Below, piece after piece: positions 53,699 through 63,142 of a stretch of 64,000 nt of DNA (position 1 is the stretch's first letter; the number at the start of each line of letters is the position of its first letter). The notes beneath the pieces are model-generated. The model saw nothing but the letters and a program-made list of their open reading frames with translations. It ran no database searches and was not told where the DNA came from. The stretch is from contig DDRH01000010.1 in NCBI GenBank assembly GCA_002343075.1, forward strand, positions 177,102 to 241,101, written 5' to 3'. The position numbers and the translations under genes were made by a program. Source of the DNA: Phycisphaerales bacterium UBA2421. GTDB taxonomy: Bacteria > Planctomycetota > Phycisphaerae > Tepidisphaerales > Tepidisphaeraceae.

Positions 53699-53880
53699 TG
53701 CGAAGCGGCGCGCCGGGCTTTCCGTCGGCTGAGACGCTGTCTTCGAGCGAGGCTTGGACGGTGACTGGCCGGGCGGTTTCGCCTTGGGGGCGCGGGCCGG
53801 CTTTGAGGCCGTCGTCTTGCGAGATTTTGCAGGTTTGGCGGCGATGGTGCGGTCTTTCAGGGGTTAATGGGCTTAAAAAA

Positions 53881-55431
53881 CTACCGACCCAGCGTGCGAA
53901 GCCGAGGCACGATGCGGTTAATGGCGCGAAGCCACACGCCGGCGTCGTCGATCGTATCGGTGTAAAGGCCCGCTTCGAGGGCCCGCATCATGTTGGTCAC
54001 AATCACCGCCCGCTGAGCCCGGGTGAGTTGTTCCAGATTCTCTCGATTGGTGCCCGGGGGGTAGAGCGGGGGGCCTTCCGGGCGATCGGGGTTATCGGTT
54101 CGGTCCGGCGGGAGGTTGAAGCGCATCAGAACGATCGACTGCAGATCCAGTGCCTTCTCATACTTCAGGGCAGCCGATTCGAGCATTTGCTTCTTCTTTG
54201 CAGCATCTGGCTCGATCAACGCCCGAAGATATTCCGCGTCGGCGGCGGCGAGAGAGCCGTGGGCCAGCACCGATTCACGGTGTTCGCGGTAAAGCAACAG
54301 GTTAGTGGTGTAACGCTTGGTGTGGACTTCGTAAGCCGTGTCAGCGGCAATGGCAACGCTGGCGGCGCGGTCGTAGGCGCGGATGGCTTTGCGCACCGAC
54401 TCGAGCTTGTCATCGGAAAATGAGTAATCGGCCGTGAGGTCGATCGTCGCATCCTCCATATATTCGCGCTCCGCCGGGATAGGCTTGCCCGCGGCCGTGA
54501 TTTCATTGACGCGGCCGAACTGCAACTCATCTTCCACCCAGTTTTTGAGCGACAGCGCCGGGCGGGAGTCGATAACCAGGTCGCTCAGCTGGGAATGCGT
54601 TTGCGACCCGACTTCCTGCAAGACGCTGGACCGAACATAGTAGTTGTAAGCCAGCGCGAAAGGTGAAAGCCCGTCGGGGAATGGCTCAAACTCCTTGAGA
54701 TACTGCAGTTCGCTGCCGTCGTAGGTTAGCTTGCGCTCGTCGTCGGTGAGCGTGACTGTGCCGGGCTTGAGATATTCCGGCAGCACGTTGCCGTTTGCGT
54801 CTAAAATCGGATCAAGCTCGATGCGTCGCCATCCAGCCTCGTCCTGGCGGGCTTTCTGCCGCGATTCATGCGGCAGCGACTCCGCGCGGATACGTCGCTT
54901 GTAGTAATCCTTCTCCTGGGAGTTGCCGAGCTTATCGAAATAGATACCAGCGATCGCAGCGATGATGTTGATGTTGTTGGGGCGCTCGCGGTCGACTTTG
55001 TGGGCGTAATCCAGCGCGTCGAGGATGGTGGAATATTTGTTTCCGATATTCGCCATCTGCACGCTGATGTTGTAGGCCTTGTTCCAGATCTGGAAAATGT
55101 GCACGCTGTCAAACTCAGCCTGCAGCAGGCGAATCCATTCGATCTTGGTGTCAAAGTCTTCGAGATTGCGCTCGCTCTTCTGCATCTCACTGCTGGGCCA
55201 GAGGAACATCACCAGCGGTCCGCGCAGGCCGCCGAGGAGGAGGGCGATGGCGTAGCTATTCATGCTAGAAAGCGATGTGCCCGAGGTCCCCAGCACCACG
55301 TTTTGCTTCCGCTGGGCCAGCGCGAGGTGACGCGTGAAGACCGATGCGATGATCGCAAGAACCAGCACGACCACAATGCCCGTGCGGCCTGACCGGGCAC
55401 GAATGGAATGATTGCGCGAAAGCCTGTTCAT
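53881..55431 (-). CDS. Membrane-anchored protein coupled to the ABC permease
   Basis: A 516-residue protein. An N-terminal membrane helix (IVVVLVLAIIASVFTRHLAL) and a second hydrophobic stretch (SYAIALLLGGLRGPLVMFLW) are followed by a long helical, TPR-like region (LLQAEFDSVHIFQIWNKAYN). Its start overlaps the permease stop by 4 bp (ATGA). Probably part of the same export complex; family function unknown. Confidence 0.75.
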   Translation of the reverse strand: MNRLSRNHSIRARSGRTGIVVVLVLAIIASVFTRHLALAQRKQNVVLGTSGTSLSSMNSYAIALLLGGLRGPLVMFLWPSSEMQKSERNLEDFDTKIEWIRLLQAEFDSVHIFQIWNKAYNISVQMANIGNKYSTILDALDYAHKVDRERPNNINIIAAIAGIYFDKLGNSQEKDYYKRRIRAESLPHESRQKARQDEAGWRRIELDPILDANGNVLPEYLKPGTVTLTDDERKLTYDGSELQYLKEFEPFPDGLSPFALAYNYYVRSSVLQEVGSQTHSQLSDLVIDSRPALSLKNWVEDELQFGRVNEITAAGKPIPAEREYMEDATIDLTADYSFSDDKLESVRKAIRAYDRAASVAIAADTAYEVHTKRYTTNLLLYREHRESVLAHGSLAAADAEYLRALIEPDAAKKKQMLESAALKYEKALDLQSIVLMRFNLPPDRTDNPDRPEGPPLYPPGTNRENLEQLTRAQRAVIVTNMMRALEAGLYTDTIDDAGVWLRAINRIVPRLRTLGR

Positions 55432-57482
55432 GGGGCGACCTCCTTATTGCGGAGGATGACATAAGAAAGCACCGACAGCGGCACTGCGAAGGTGAGCAGC
55501 ACCAGCAGCGAGTCGCGGACCTTGACGGCGGGCACCGCGACGCCACGTTCCAAATCTTCGATCGAGGCGAACTGCGAGATGTCTGGCAGGACCTTCGCCG
55601 AGACGGTGAGGAACTTCGCCAGTGCCTCAACGACTTTGCTGGCAGTCACTGTCACCTCGGGGCGTTGAAAGCCCAGATCGGTTGCCACTTGATTACCGAT
55701 GCCCGGTTGCAATGCGTCGCCAAGCTGCACAACACCCCAGCGGCCCAGCAGCATCACGAGTGTGAGCACGATTGCGATCGGCCACGAGAGGAATGTCGAG
55801 GCAAAAATGGCGGTGCTGATCACCAGAATCGCCATCAGCCACATCACCAGCAGGCTCTTGCTCAGATTAAACACAAAGCTCTCGCTGCTTCTCACCACCG
55901 ACAACGAAGCGCGCGACACGCTGATGTAATGCCCCTGCGTGACACAGCGGACGAACACGTCATAGTCACCGCTGGCCAGAAACTCGCCGGGCACCTTGAA
56001 GAAGATGGGCCGATTGCTCTCGATGAGTGTGGTAATCGGCTCGCTTTGCCGGCCGGATTGGTTGTTGCGGACGACCACACTGAGCTTTGTCGGCGCTTCA
56101 TCGGCATCATCGGAACCGGATCGCTCAATATCGGCGCGAAACTCGAAAGGAATCATCCCAGACGATGACGGGGGTGCGGCGTCGCGGAAGCTGAAGGTGC
56201 CGACATGCGTCGGGCTTTTCTGCGCGTCGCCGCCGCGAACCTGGAAGCCGGTTCGGCCATATCGTCCGCGAAACACCCAACGGCTGAGGGGTGCCGCCGG
56301 CTCAATGATGCGCGGCTGGGCGTTCGGGGTGGCGGGGGGCACGAGGAGCTTGACCGAGCCTGATTTCAGCGACATTTCAACGCCGTCATTCAAACCGACG
56401 ATGGCGACGTAAAACTGCCGCATGTTTTCAATATTGGGCGCAGCCTGCGGGGGGAGAAACCACTGGCCGGGTTCCTGTCCTGTCGGGTCGGTAAGCGACG
56501 ACTGCGCCGCCGTCAAGGCGGTGGAGGCGACGATCGTGGTCTGCATGGAATCGAGGAGGGAGACGTCTACCTTGGCTTCCGACACAGTATTGCCGCGCGC
56601 CGGCTGCGGTGCGGCGATCGTCGGGGGCAGAGTTGAATCTGGCAAGCCCCGGCGGGGGGCCACTCTGCCGTCAAAGCCGGTGTTGACAATAATCGCCAGG
56701 CCCGCCGAAAGCGGTGGGGCGGATGCGTCGCCGGGGGGAACGAGCAGCTCTGCCGGGATATCGAACGGAACCAACACATCCCCCTCGCCGCCGAGGAACC
56801 AGCGTTCGCTATCGTCCACTGCCTCCCGCGCCAGCACCTGCAGGCTCACCGGGGAAGCCAGCCCGCGGGCGGTGAGCAGGCCGTTATCGCGGTAATATTC
56901 CAGGGTCGGGCGCGAAGCGGAGCTTGCATCCATCGTTTGCAGCCGCTCGGTAATCCCCCGCTGCAGGCTGAACGAATTGAAATAGAGAAATCCGAAGGTG
57001 AACAGCCCCATGATGATCAGTATCGCCGCTGACACGCGCGCGAAGCCCAGCACTTTTCCAGCGACAATCTCAAGCCGCGTGGTGGGCTTGGTGACGATCG
57101 TGAAAATCACCCGGTTTTCAATCTCCTTGGGCAGATTGGTGCAAGCCAATATGACAGCGGTGATGGTGACGATCAGGCCTGTTGCAAAGAGTGAGACCTT
57201 TAACATCTGCCGCACGGCGTCGGCTTCATCGATCGGCCTCTGAAACTGTGAGACAAGCACGATACCGATGATGGCCAGGGGCGTGATCCAAAGCACCCGC
57301 TTGCGGATCGATTCGGCAAAGCAGACGCTGGAAATGGCCCAGACGCGCGAAAGGCTGAAGACAGCGACATCGCGCAGCCCGTAGACGAGCAGGCCGACGA
57401 TGATGATCGTCCCCGCGATCCACCACTCGAGATAGCGGTCGATCATCGGGGGCAGTGCGGCGATGGTGTGCATAACGGTCAT
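55428..57482 (-). CDS. ABC transporter permease with large extracytoplasmic domain
   Basis: A 684-residue ABC-2-like permease. About six membrane helices are split: two to four in the first 180 residues (YLEWWIAGTIIIVGLLVYGL and LFATGLIVTITAVILACTNL) and the rest near the C-terminus (VMWLMAILVISTAIFASTFL). A roughly 370-residue soluble domain lies between them. GGAG precedes the ATG at 57,482. The ATPase gene lies 106 bp upstream, and the membrane-anchored partner overlaps its end, so this is an exporter operon. Confidence 0.85.
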   Translation of the reverse strand: MTVMHTIAALPPMIDRYLEWWIAGTIIIVGLLVYGLRDVAVFSLSRVWAISSVCFAESIRKRVLWITPLAIIGIVLVSQFQRPIDEADAVRQMLKVSLFATGLIVTITAVILACTNLPKEIENRVIFTIVTKPTTRLEIVAGKVLGFARVSAAILIIMGLFTFGFLYFNSFSLQRGITERLQTMDASSASRPTLEYYRDNGLLTARGLASPVSLQVLAREAVDDSERWFLGGEGDVLVPFDIPAELLVPPGDASAPPLSAGLAIIVNTGFDGRVAPRRGLPDSTLPPTIAAPQPARGNTVSEAKVDVSLLDSMQTTIVASTALTAAQSSLTDPTGQEPGQWFLPPQAAPNIENMRQFYVAIVGLNDGVEMSLKSGSVKLLVPPATPNAQPRIIEPAAPLSRWVFRGRYGRTGFQVRGGDAQKSPTHVGTFSFRDAAPPSSSGMIPFEFRADIERSGSDDADEAPTKLSVVVRNNQSGRQSEPITTLIESNRPIFFKVPGEFLASGDYDVFVRCVTQGHYISVSRASLSVVRSSESFVFNLSKSLLVMWLMAILVISTAIFASTFLSWPIAIVLTLVMLLGRWGVVQLGDALQPGIGNQVATDLGFQRPEVTVTASKVVEALAKFLTVSAKVLPDISQFASIEDLERGVAVPAVKVRDSLLVLLTFAVPLSVLSYVILRNKEVAP

Positions 57483-57588
57483 CGCGGGAGATACTCCAAG
57501 GCTATGATTCCGGCCCAATCAACTCCGCCGGACGGCTTCGCAAGGCGACGACGGAGACAACCGAGACACTGAGCAGTGGTGTTGGCTC

Positions 57589-58482
57589 CTACCTGTCACC
57601 ACTGGTATACGATTGCCCAACGGCGGTGTTCTCTCTCACAATCCGGATGAACAGGTCTTCCAGCGTGGTGGTCGGGTGGGTGATCTCGGCGTTGTTCACC
57701 CCCATCGTTCCCAGAAACTGCTTCACCTGCGAAAGCTGGCTCTCGTTCATTCCCTTGAACGATATTTGCGTGACATCACGCACCTGCAACAGGTCTTTCA
57801 CGGCGCCCAGTTCCATCCGCTTGCCCTTGAACAGGATGGTGATGCGGTCGCACACATCCTGCACATCGGCGAGGAGGTGGCTGCAGAGCAGCACGGTCTT
57901 GCCCTGATTTTTCAGGGACAGAATAAGGTCTTTCATCTCACGCGTGCCGATGGGGTCAAGGCCGGTGGTTGGCTCATCGAGCAGAATCAGTTCCGGGTCG
58001 TTAATCAGGGCTTGCGCCAGGCCGATGCGCCGCGCCATGCCCTTGGAATATTCACGAAGCTTGCGCTTTCTAGCCTTAGCATCCAGGCCGACAATATCCA
58101 GCAATTCGGGCACGCGGCGCTTGAGGTCGCGCGAGGGGATTTTGAACAACCTGCCGTAAAACTTCAGCGTTTCTTCGCCATTGAGAAAGCGGTAGAGGTA
58201 AGACTCTTCGGGGAGAAACCCGATGCGCTTGTTGACTTCGTTTGAGCCGATCGGATCGCCGAGCACCCAAGCCTTGCCTCGGGTGGGGAAGATCAGGCCC
58301 AGCAGCAGCTTGATGGCGGTCGATTTACCCGAGCCGTTTGGCCCGAGCAGGCCGAACACCTCGCCGCGGTTGATGGACAGATCCAGACCATCGAGCGCAA
58401 CGACCTTATCGCGGCCCCAGAAGTCGCGGTAAATCTTGGTCAGACCCTCGGTATGAATCGCGGTTGCGGTCTTTTCCTGCAT
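57589..58482 (-). CDS. ABC transporter ATP-binding protein
   Basis: A 297-residue ATPase. Walker A GPNGSGKST is at residues 47-55, the signature YSKGMARRIGLA is of the exporter type, and Walker B is LILLDEPTTGLDP followed by the H-loop LLCSHLLADV. The C-terminal 60 residues are an extra regulatory domain. It powers the permease that follows. Confidence 0.93.
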   Translation of the reverse strand: MQEKTATAIHTEGLTKIYRDFWGRDKVVALDGLDLSINRGEVFGLLGPNGSGKSTAIKLLLGLIFPTRGKAWVLGDPIGSNEVNKRIGFLPEESYLYRFLNGEETLKFYGRLFKIPSRDLKRRVPELLDIVGLDAKARKRKLREYSKGMARRIGLAQALINDPELILLDEPTTGLDPIGTREMKDLILSLKNQGKTVLLCSHLLADVQDVCDRITILFKGKRMELGAVKDLLQVRDVTQISFKGMNESQLSQVKQFLGTMGVNNAEITHPTTTLEDLFIRIVRENTAVGQSYTSGDR

Positions 58483-58574
58483 GGTGATAAAAGCGCAAAA
58501 AAGTCAACCGAAACGGGAGCCGCGCGGCTCCGCCGCCAGGGGCGCGCGGGTGGCGCGCCGCGATCGCGCCACGT

Positions 58575-58775
58575 CTACCGTGACGACGAGCGGGCTTTGG
58601 TGCCCATACCCATCGGCCGGGGCTTACGAATCTTCCGCCGGCGCTTTTCACTCGGCTTTTCATAATAGGCCACGCGTTTGATGTCTTTGGTAAGACCTTC
58701 CTTTTCGCACATCTTCTTAAACCGACGAAGCATCTGTTCGGCGGTTTCATTGCCGCGCAGCTTAACCTTAATCAT
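58575..58775 (-). CDS. rpsU: Ribosomal protein bS21
   Basis: A 66-residue S21: MIKVKLRGNETAEQMLRRFK, then YYEKPSEKRRRKIRKPRP. GGAAAGGACT precedes the ATG. It is 92 bp ahead of the ABC ATPase gene. Confidence 0.95.
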   Translation of the reverse strand: MIKVKLRGNETAEQMLRRFKKMCEKEGLTKDIKRVAYYEKPSEKRRRKIRKPRPMGMGTKARSSSR

Positions 58776-58956
58776 CTAAAGTCCTTTCCAACAACAACTT
58801 AGGCAACATCCCGCCCGCTATCTTCCGGCCAAAATCCAGTCGATACAAAAGCCACGGCCGATCTGCTCGTCCGTGGCAAAACATTAGTTTACAAGAGCCG
58901 GGGGAGGTTGCAAGTTTGTGCGAGTCGCGGCAAACCCACGATCCAGCCTTGTGCAA

Positions 58957-59535
58957 TCAACCGCGTGCCTCTCCTATGGGTGATATGGTCAGGCGACCGG
59001 CGGTTCCGCTGTCTAAAATATTGAGCCACGGCGAGATATCGACGTTGAAGAAGTTTTTGACGTTTGCATAAATCTGCGTGACGCTCGCAAAAGTTTCGCT
59101 GTTAAACCGAATCTTCTGATCTCCCGGATTACCCGAGCTTATCAACGCATCGAATATGTACCTCTGCGGAGTCGCTCCGACAAACGCCAGATTCTCAATC
59201 GCTCCGTCGTACGAACCGACAAGTCGCAACAATATGCCGCCGGGTCCGCCGTCCCAATAGAGGATCGCACCAGTTTGCCGGCTTGGCGGATTGGCGTAGC
59301 CACCGACGTACGCCGGAAGCCCCGCAACGTTACCCACGCCGACGAAACGCAAACCTTGATTGTGATACACTTCCAGCGTTTCGGTGATGCGGTAGGTGCC
59401 ATTTGGAAGGTAGACGAGATTGCGCTTGTCGGGCGTTGCGGCCACTTGGGCCGCGTTGATGGCAGCCTGAATCGCTGCCGTGTCATCCGCCGTTCCGTCG
59501 CCTATCGCACCATAATCCTTGACGTTGATCCACAT
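58957..59535 (-). CDS. Pectate-lyase-3-like beta-helix protein
   Basis: A 192-residue protein with the opening of the pectate lyase 3 / GH28-like superfamily: VKDYGAIGDGTADDTAAIQA and VYLPNGTYRITETLEV. There is no signal peptide. The family is usually longer (300 residues or more), so this may be a short relative or a truncated copy. GGAG precedes the ATG. Confidence 0.75.
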   Translation of the reverse strand: MWINVKDYGAIGDGTADDTAAIQAAINAAQVAATPDKRNLVYLPNGTYRITETLEVYHNQGLRFVGVGNVAGLPAYVGGYANPPSRQTGAILYWDGGPGGILLRLVGSYDGAIENLAFVGATPQRYIFDALISSGNPGDQKIRFNSETFASVTQIYANVKNFFNVDISPWLNILDSGTAGRLTISPIGEARG

Positions 59536-59577
59536 ACTAGGCTCCTTCTCATTGGCTCATTAATGAGGTCGAATTGG

Positions 59578-60172
59578 TTACCGGGTCCGGCGTCCGCGTA
59601 ATCTCAAGAGCAGCGCCGCTGACGCTATGCCAACCGAAGTTCCCGGTTCAGGCACGACACGAAGCGAAGTGATCGTACCTCGCAGGTCCATTCCGAACGC
59701 GGGCTCAAACGCTTCAAATCGCGTTCCTGTTGCTTGAGAAAAGTCGAGCGCTAACGGCAAGGCGTCCGTGGGAAATGTTCCAGGTGGATAAGTAAGAGCC
59801 AGTTCAAACAGGATTGTAGCTCCCGTGTAACGGAGCAACCATCCGTGTGACCCACCGTCGTCACCGGCTAACACGTTAATTTTCCCTGACACGGGATCAA
59901 GAATGATCGCCGTTGACGTGCGATACGGTACCGTCCGCGAAATGTAGGGATAACGTCCATCATCCGGACTCGGATCTGTATCCGCAGCATTGGCGTCGAA
60001 CACTACAGTGGACGTGAACGTATCGCCCACCTGATGCACGGTTCCCGTGGTTCGCGTAAACACCCCCCCCAAACTCGAACGCAATCAGCGAGGCCGCGTT
60101 TGCCCGTGATGACGCAACTGCACTCATCGCGACCACAAACAACCCGATTACAACAGTTTTCAAACCCAACAT
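59578..60172 (-). pseudogene. PEP-CTERM protein split by a frameshift at a G8 tract
   Basis: Two frames together encode one exported protein. The upstream frame starts at 60,172 (MLGLKTVVIGLFVVAMSAVA, a signal peptide) and reads to SLIAFEFGG at a run of eight Gs (minus strand; C-run at 60,063-60,070). The matching continuation GVFTRTTGTVHQVGDTF is in another frame and ends with VVPEPGT, a hydrophobic helix and an Arg-rich tail, the PEP-CTERM sorting signal. One base less in the tract would restore a 197-residue protein. It may be a sequencing error, a pseudogene or phase variation. Confidence 0.85.
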
Positions 60173-60420
60173 GGCTCACCTCAGAACAAAAAGGATTGGC
60201 CCCTTGGAAAACGCACCCATGACTAACACCGAAACGCAGCCCTGACACCCGCTGCTGAACAGGACGCTAACGCGCCGTTTTACCAAGTCAAGAAAAATCT
60301 TCTGTTGATCCGCCCATTTGGCGGTCGTTCATTGCAATGAATTCAGATGGGAAGCAATCGGCCCGAGGTGCGCAGGGACCGAACCCAGAATGAAGGAAGC
60401 GGCGGCCCGCGCTAAGGCCG

Positions 60421-61026
60421 TTAGAAACAATCCTCCCCCGGCAGCTTTGATGCCTGCCTGATCCAGTTCGACACCAGCGGCTCGTCGATCGCATCGCCTT
60501 CATGGATGTGAAGATAGCGCACATGTTTCTGCTTCGACTCGACCGGCGGCATCGGGCGAAGGGCGGTGCCGCGGAAGAATGCGACCTTGATGTATTTCGC
60601 GATGCAATGAAAACCCAGGAACCAGTCGTTGCGGCCGTCGCTGTCCGGGCGATCGACGCCATAGAACGGCGTGTTCCACCGCACCGCCTTGCGCACGCCG
60701 GGCAGGGTGCGCACGATCAGTGCATCCAGCCGCCGGCCCACATCGCGTTTCCACCCGGGCATCGCAGCGATGTAGGCCTGCACCGGCGCGTCGCCGTCGG
60801 CCTTGGCGATTTGCGGGTTGCCGCCTGAAAGCAGGACAACCTGCCCGGCTTTCGCTTTCGGAGGGCGCTTCTTCGCCGCGTGCTTCACTGCGTGCTTCAC
60901 CGTGTGCTTCGTGACGCCGATTTTCTTTGCCGCAAGCTTTGTCTCGGCTGGCTTCTTTGCGCCAGGAAGCGTGCCCGAGCGAGGTGTGTCGCGGCCAGTG
61001 GCGGTTTGCTTTCTTCGCTGACTCAT
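60421..61026 (-). CDS. DUF1801 domain protein with basic N-terminus
   Basis: A 201-residue protein. The first 65 residues are Lys/Ala-rich (KKIGVTKHTVKHAVKHAAKK). The DUF1801 domain follows: AYIAAMPGWKRDVGRRLDAL, RWNTPFYGVDR and FFRGTALRPMP. Function of DUF1801 (YdhG-like) is unknown. GGAG precedes the ATG at 61,026; it starts 11 bp after the membrane protein gene. Confidence 0.85.
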   Translation of the reverse strand: MSQRRKQTATGRDTPRSGTLPGAKKPAETKLAAKKIGVTKHTVKHAVKHAAKKRPPKAKAGQVVLLSGGNPQIAKADGDAPVQAYIAAMPGWKRDVGRRLDALIVRTLPGVRKAVRWNTPFYGVDRPDSDGRNDWFLGFHCIAKYIKVAFFRGTALRPMPPVESKQKHVRYLHIHEGDAIDEPLVSNWIRQASKLPGEDCF

Positions 61027-61037
61027 GCTGCTCTCCT

Positions 61038-61475
61038 TCACACCGCTCGGCTGCCCGCGCCGCGCACGAGCCTGCGACCGACCTGCCCGCCGAGCCACGC
61101 CATCGGAATGTAGGCCGCTACGAGATCAAGGACGATAAACCACACCGGTGCCGGGATCATCGTGGCTGCAGCGATGCCACCAGCGAGGAACACGGCGCCA
61201 ATCGCGAAGGCAAACGTCGTCCGATGGCTGGCAGCGACCAGGAACGCCGTGAGCGCGCCGGCCAGTGTCCCGAGCGCGTGCGCCAGGAATGGGAAGACAA
61301 AGTGTTTCGGCTCAAACAGGTGAATCGATGCGCGCAGGCTCTCGACGTTGGACACATCCACCCCCGCAGGCGGCGGAATGACCCGCGGGCTGGCCATGAC
61401 CAGCGCCATGTTCACCACGCTGCCCACAACCAAACCCGCCACGATTGCCAGGATGTTTCTGAGAATAGAGTTCAT
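61038..61475 (-). CDS. Small membrane protein with four helices
   Basis: A 145-residue protein: MNSILRNILAIVAGLVVGSV, FVFPFLAHALGTLAGALTAF, FAFAIGAVFLAGGIAAATMI and FIVLDLVAAYIPMAWLGG are the four membrane segments. Unknown function. A TATACT box about 55 bp upstream of the ATG at 61,475 may be its promoter. Likely one operon with the DUF1801 gene. Confidence 0.7.
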   Translation of the reverse strand: MNSILRNILAIVAGLVVGSVVNMALVMASPRVIPPPAGVDVSNVESLRASIHLFEPKHFVFPFLAHALGTLAGALTAFLVAASHRTTFAFAIGAVFLAGGIAAATMIPAPVWFIVLDLVAAYIPMAWLGGQVGRRLVRGAGSRAV

Positions 61476-61614
61476 ATCGAGTTGCCCGCCGACCCGGTTC
61501 CACCGGCGGTGCCCGCCGCCCGCGAACCAACGAATGGAGTATATCGAATATTCGTCGCCGTGGCTGCTTCGGGGCGAACGTCTCGGGCAAACGGAATGGG
61601 ATGCGGCGAGTTGG

Positions 61615-61711
61615 AGCAACGTAAGCCCGATCACCGACCGGGGCCGCGCACGCGCGGCATCCGATCACGAGTAACTATATCGCCGGCCCGGTCCGTTGCA
61701 TTGCCGGGTTA
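61615..61711. repeat. attC-like site C
   Basis: On the minus strand the motif TAACCCGGCAATGCAACGGA begins at 61,711, 20 bp after the stop of the gene at 61,731. A partly complementary segment (61,617-61,645) closes an imperfect hairpin of about 95 bp. The same motif follows two neighbouring genes. The integron-type core GTT triplets are present but the full core consensus is not met. Confidence 0.4.
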
Positions 61712-61730
61712 TGCAGCGGCCGTGCCGCCG

Positions 61731-62624
61731 TCAGTTCGTCCAAACTGTGCCGTCCGGACGCTGCACCGAAATTTGCATTGGCACCTTTCCCGGGTGCCGC
61801 GTGGGCCAATTGTGCTTTGCCAACTCCGGCTCACCCGTCAGCTTCATTTGGATCAACCCGGGCAGCGCCTTCGCATTTCGGTCAGCAGCGACGGTGTACC
61901 GAATTGTCCACGCCGATTCGTCTTTCGGGTCAGGCTGCCCGGCGAAGAACCGCAACCGCTGAACGACGCCGAGCCCCGGCTGCGGATCGTCTGCCGCAAG
62001 CAGCGCCCCGCGAGGCACGGCGAACGTCGTAACCTCGCGCCGCTTCCTAGGGTCGTTTCGGTCCAACTCGACGAGCGTCACGCGAAGGCCGTACGAGCCG
62101 CTGTAGTGTGGCCAAGTTACCACCGCAAGCAGCTCGCGCTTGTCGGGCGTCTTGCGCGCATGCATGAAGATGAGGGAACCGTACCAACCGGCACGATGGA
62201 TGCCGCTCATCGGCGACGTAGGGTTCAGCGCTTCCCACTCCGGCGGCGCGAACGCAGTCGTCCCGCCGCCGTCAGGAATGCGGTAGTTGGGGTTCGGCGG
62301 CTCCAACCTCAATCGATCGCCCTCGTACCCGCCTTGAGTGAGGACGATCATCTCAGGAGCGGGTGCGTAGTTCATGCACGCGGCAACGATCCGCGCGTAT
62401 TCTTCGGGTGTCGGCGACGGGAGCGACTGCCAGCGGATAGGCGCGGCAGATTGCGTCGCCGAGGGTAATGTAGACGCGGCTTCGGCTGATGAGGGCGCTG
62501 TCGCCGCCGGACTTCGTGGGCTAGACGAGGGATCTCCACATCCGACGGCAGCGGTGACGAGTGCGACAATGAGAACGTATTGCCGTTCACTGGCCGCGGC
62601 CGCGCCGACGACCATTCGAATCAC
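61731..62624 (-). CDS. Putative lipoprotein
   Basis: A 297-residue protein. A hydrophobic stretch ends in a lipobox-like TAAVGC near residue 29, then a Ser/Ala/Pro-rich linker. The mature domain contains PEEYARIVAACMNYAPAPEM and RKTPDKRELLAVVTWPHYSG. No family recognised. Confidence 0.65.
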   Translation of the reverse strand: MIRMVVGAAAASERQYVLIVALVTAAVGCGDPSSSPRSPAATAPSSAEAASTLPSATQSAAPIRWQSLPSPTPEEYARIVAACMNYAPAPEMIVLTQGGYEGDRLRLEPPNPNYRIPDGGGTTAFAPPEWEALNPTSPMSGIHRAGWYGSLIFMHARKTPDKRELLAVVTWPHYSGSYGLRVTLVELDRNDPRKRREVTTFAVPRGALLAADDPQPGLGVVQRLRFFAGQPDPKDESAWTIRYTVAADRNAKALPGLIQMKLTGEPELAKHNWPTRHPGKVPMQISVQRPDGTVWTN

Positions 62625-62627
62625 CGT

Positions 62628-62666
62628 AACCGCTCCGCGGACGCGGTCCAGTGCAGCGGAGGGTTA
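62628..62666. repeat. attC-like site B
   Basis: On the minus strand the motif TAACCCTCCGCTGCACTGGA begins at 62,666, 26 bp after the stop of the gene at 62,693. It is shorter and less symmetric than sites A and C but shares their TAACCC and GGACCG blocks. Confidence 0.35.
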
Positions 62667-62692
62667 TCCCGCTGCCGCACGGCCGATCTCTT

Positions 62693-63061
62693 CTAACGCG
62701 TGCGGTAAAAATAGCTTCCCTTGAAATTCTTCACCACATTCTCGTGCGAGTCGAACTCGAAGGTGACCTCGTCGAGCCATCGCTGCGGGTATCCCTGGGT
62801 TTGAAGAAGCCTCAAGAGCTCTCGCGTCAGCCACGCTTTCCATAATTCCGCGTCAGGGCCGCGAAGTTGCGCGTCCGTCTCAAGAAAGAGTAAGGCATCC
62901 ATGTCGAAGTCAGTCGGAACGAACGGGACAATGAACTCGACTTGATGAAGAGGCACGGAAGCCTCTTTCGCCATAGCCATCAACTCGCGTTTCGCGGCTT
63001 CGATGAACTTGAATTGGTCGTGCCGTGTAATGGCTACTCCAGCGGGACAACGGATCAGCAT
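62693..63061 (-). CDS. Hypothetical protein
   Basis: A 122-residue soluble protein (MLIRCPAGVAITRHDQFKFI, then LWKAWLTRELLRLLQTQGYP). Its start overlaps the end of attC-like site A. No family recognised. Confidence 0.55.
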   Translation of the reverse strand: MLIRCPAGVAITRHDQFKFIEAAKRELMAMAKEASVPLHQVEFIVPFVPTDFDMDALLFLETDAQLRGPDAELWKAWLTRELLRLLQTQGYPQRWLDEVTFEFDSHENVVKNFKGSYFYRTR

Positions 63062-63142
63062 TGAACGGCCGGCCGGGCGCTCGACCGTCTTTCGAATTAC
63101 AAGGACCGTTCCGCCCGGCCGGTCCGTTCCAGTGCGGGGTTA
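63058..63142. repeat. attC-like site A
   Basis: On the minus strand the motif TAACCCCGCACTGGAACGGA begins with the stop codon of the gene at 63,140 and pairs with a complementary segment at 63,058-63,080 (core CCGGCCGGGCG), giving an imperfect hairpin of about 85 bp. Confidence 0.45.

Noticed and set aside
60927..62468. A 513-codon open frame on the + strand
   Set aside because: It crosses three minus-strand genes, has no domain and is Arg-rich in the way of antisense frames in G+C-rich DNA.
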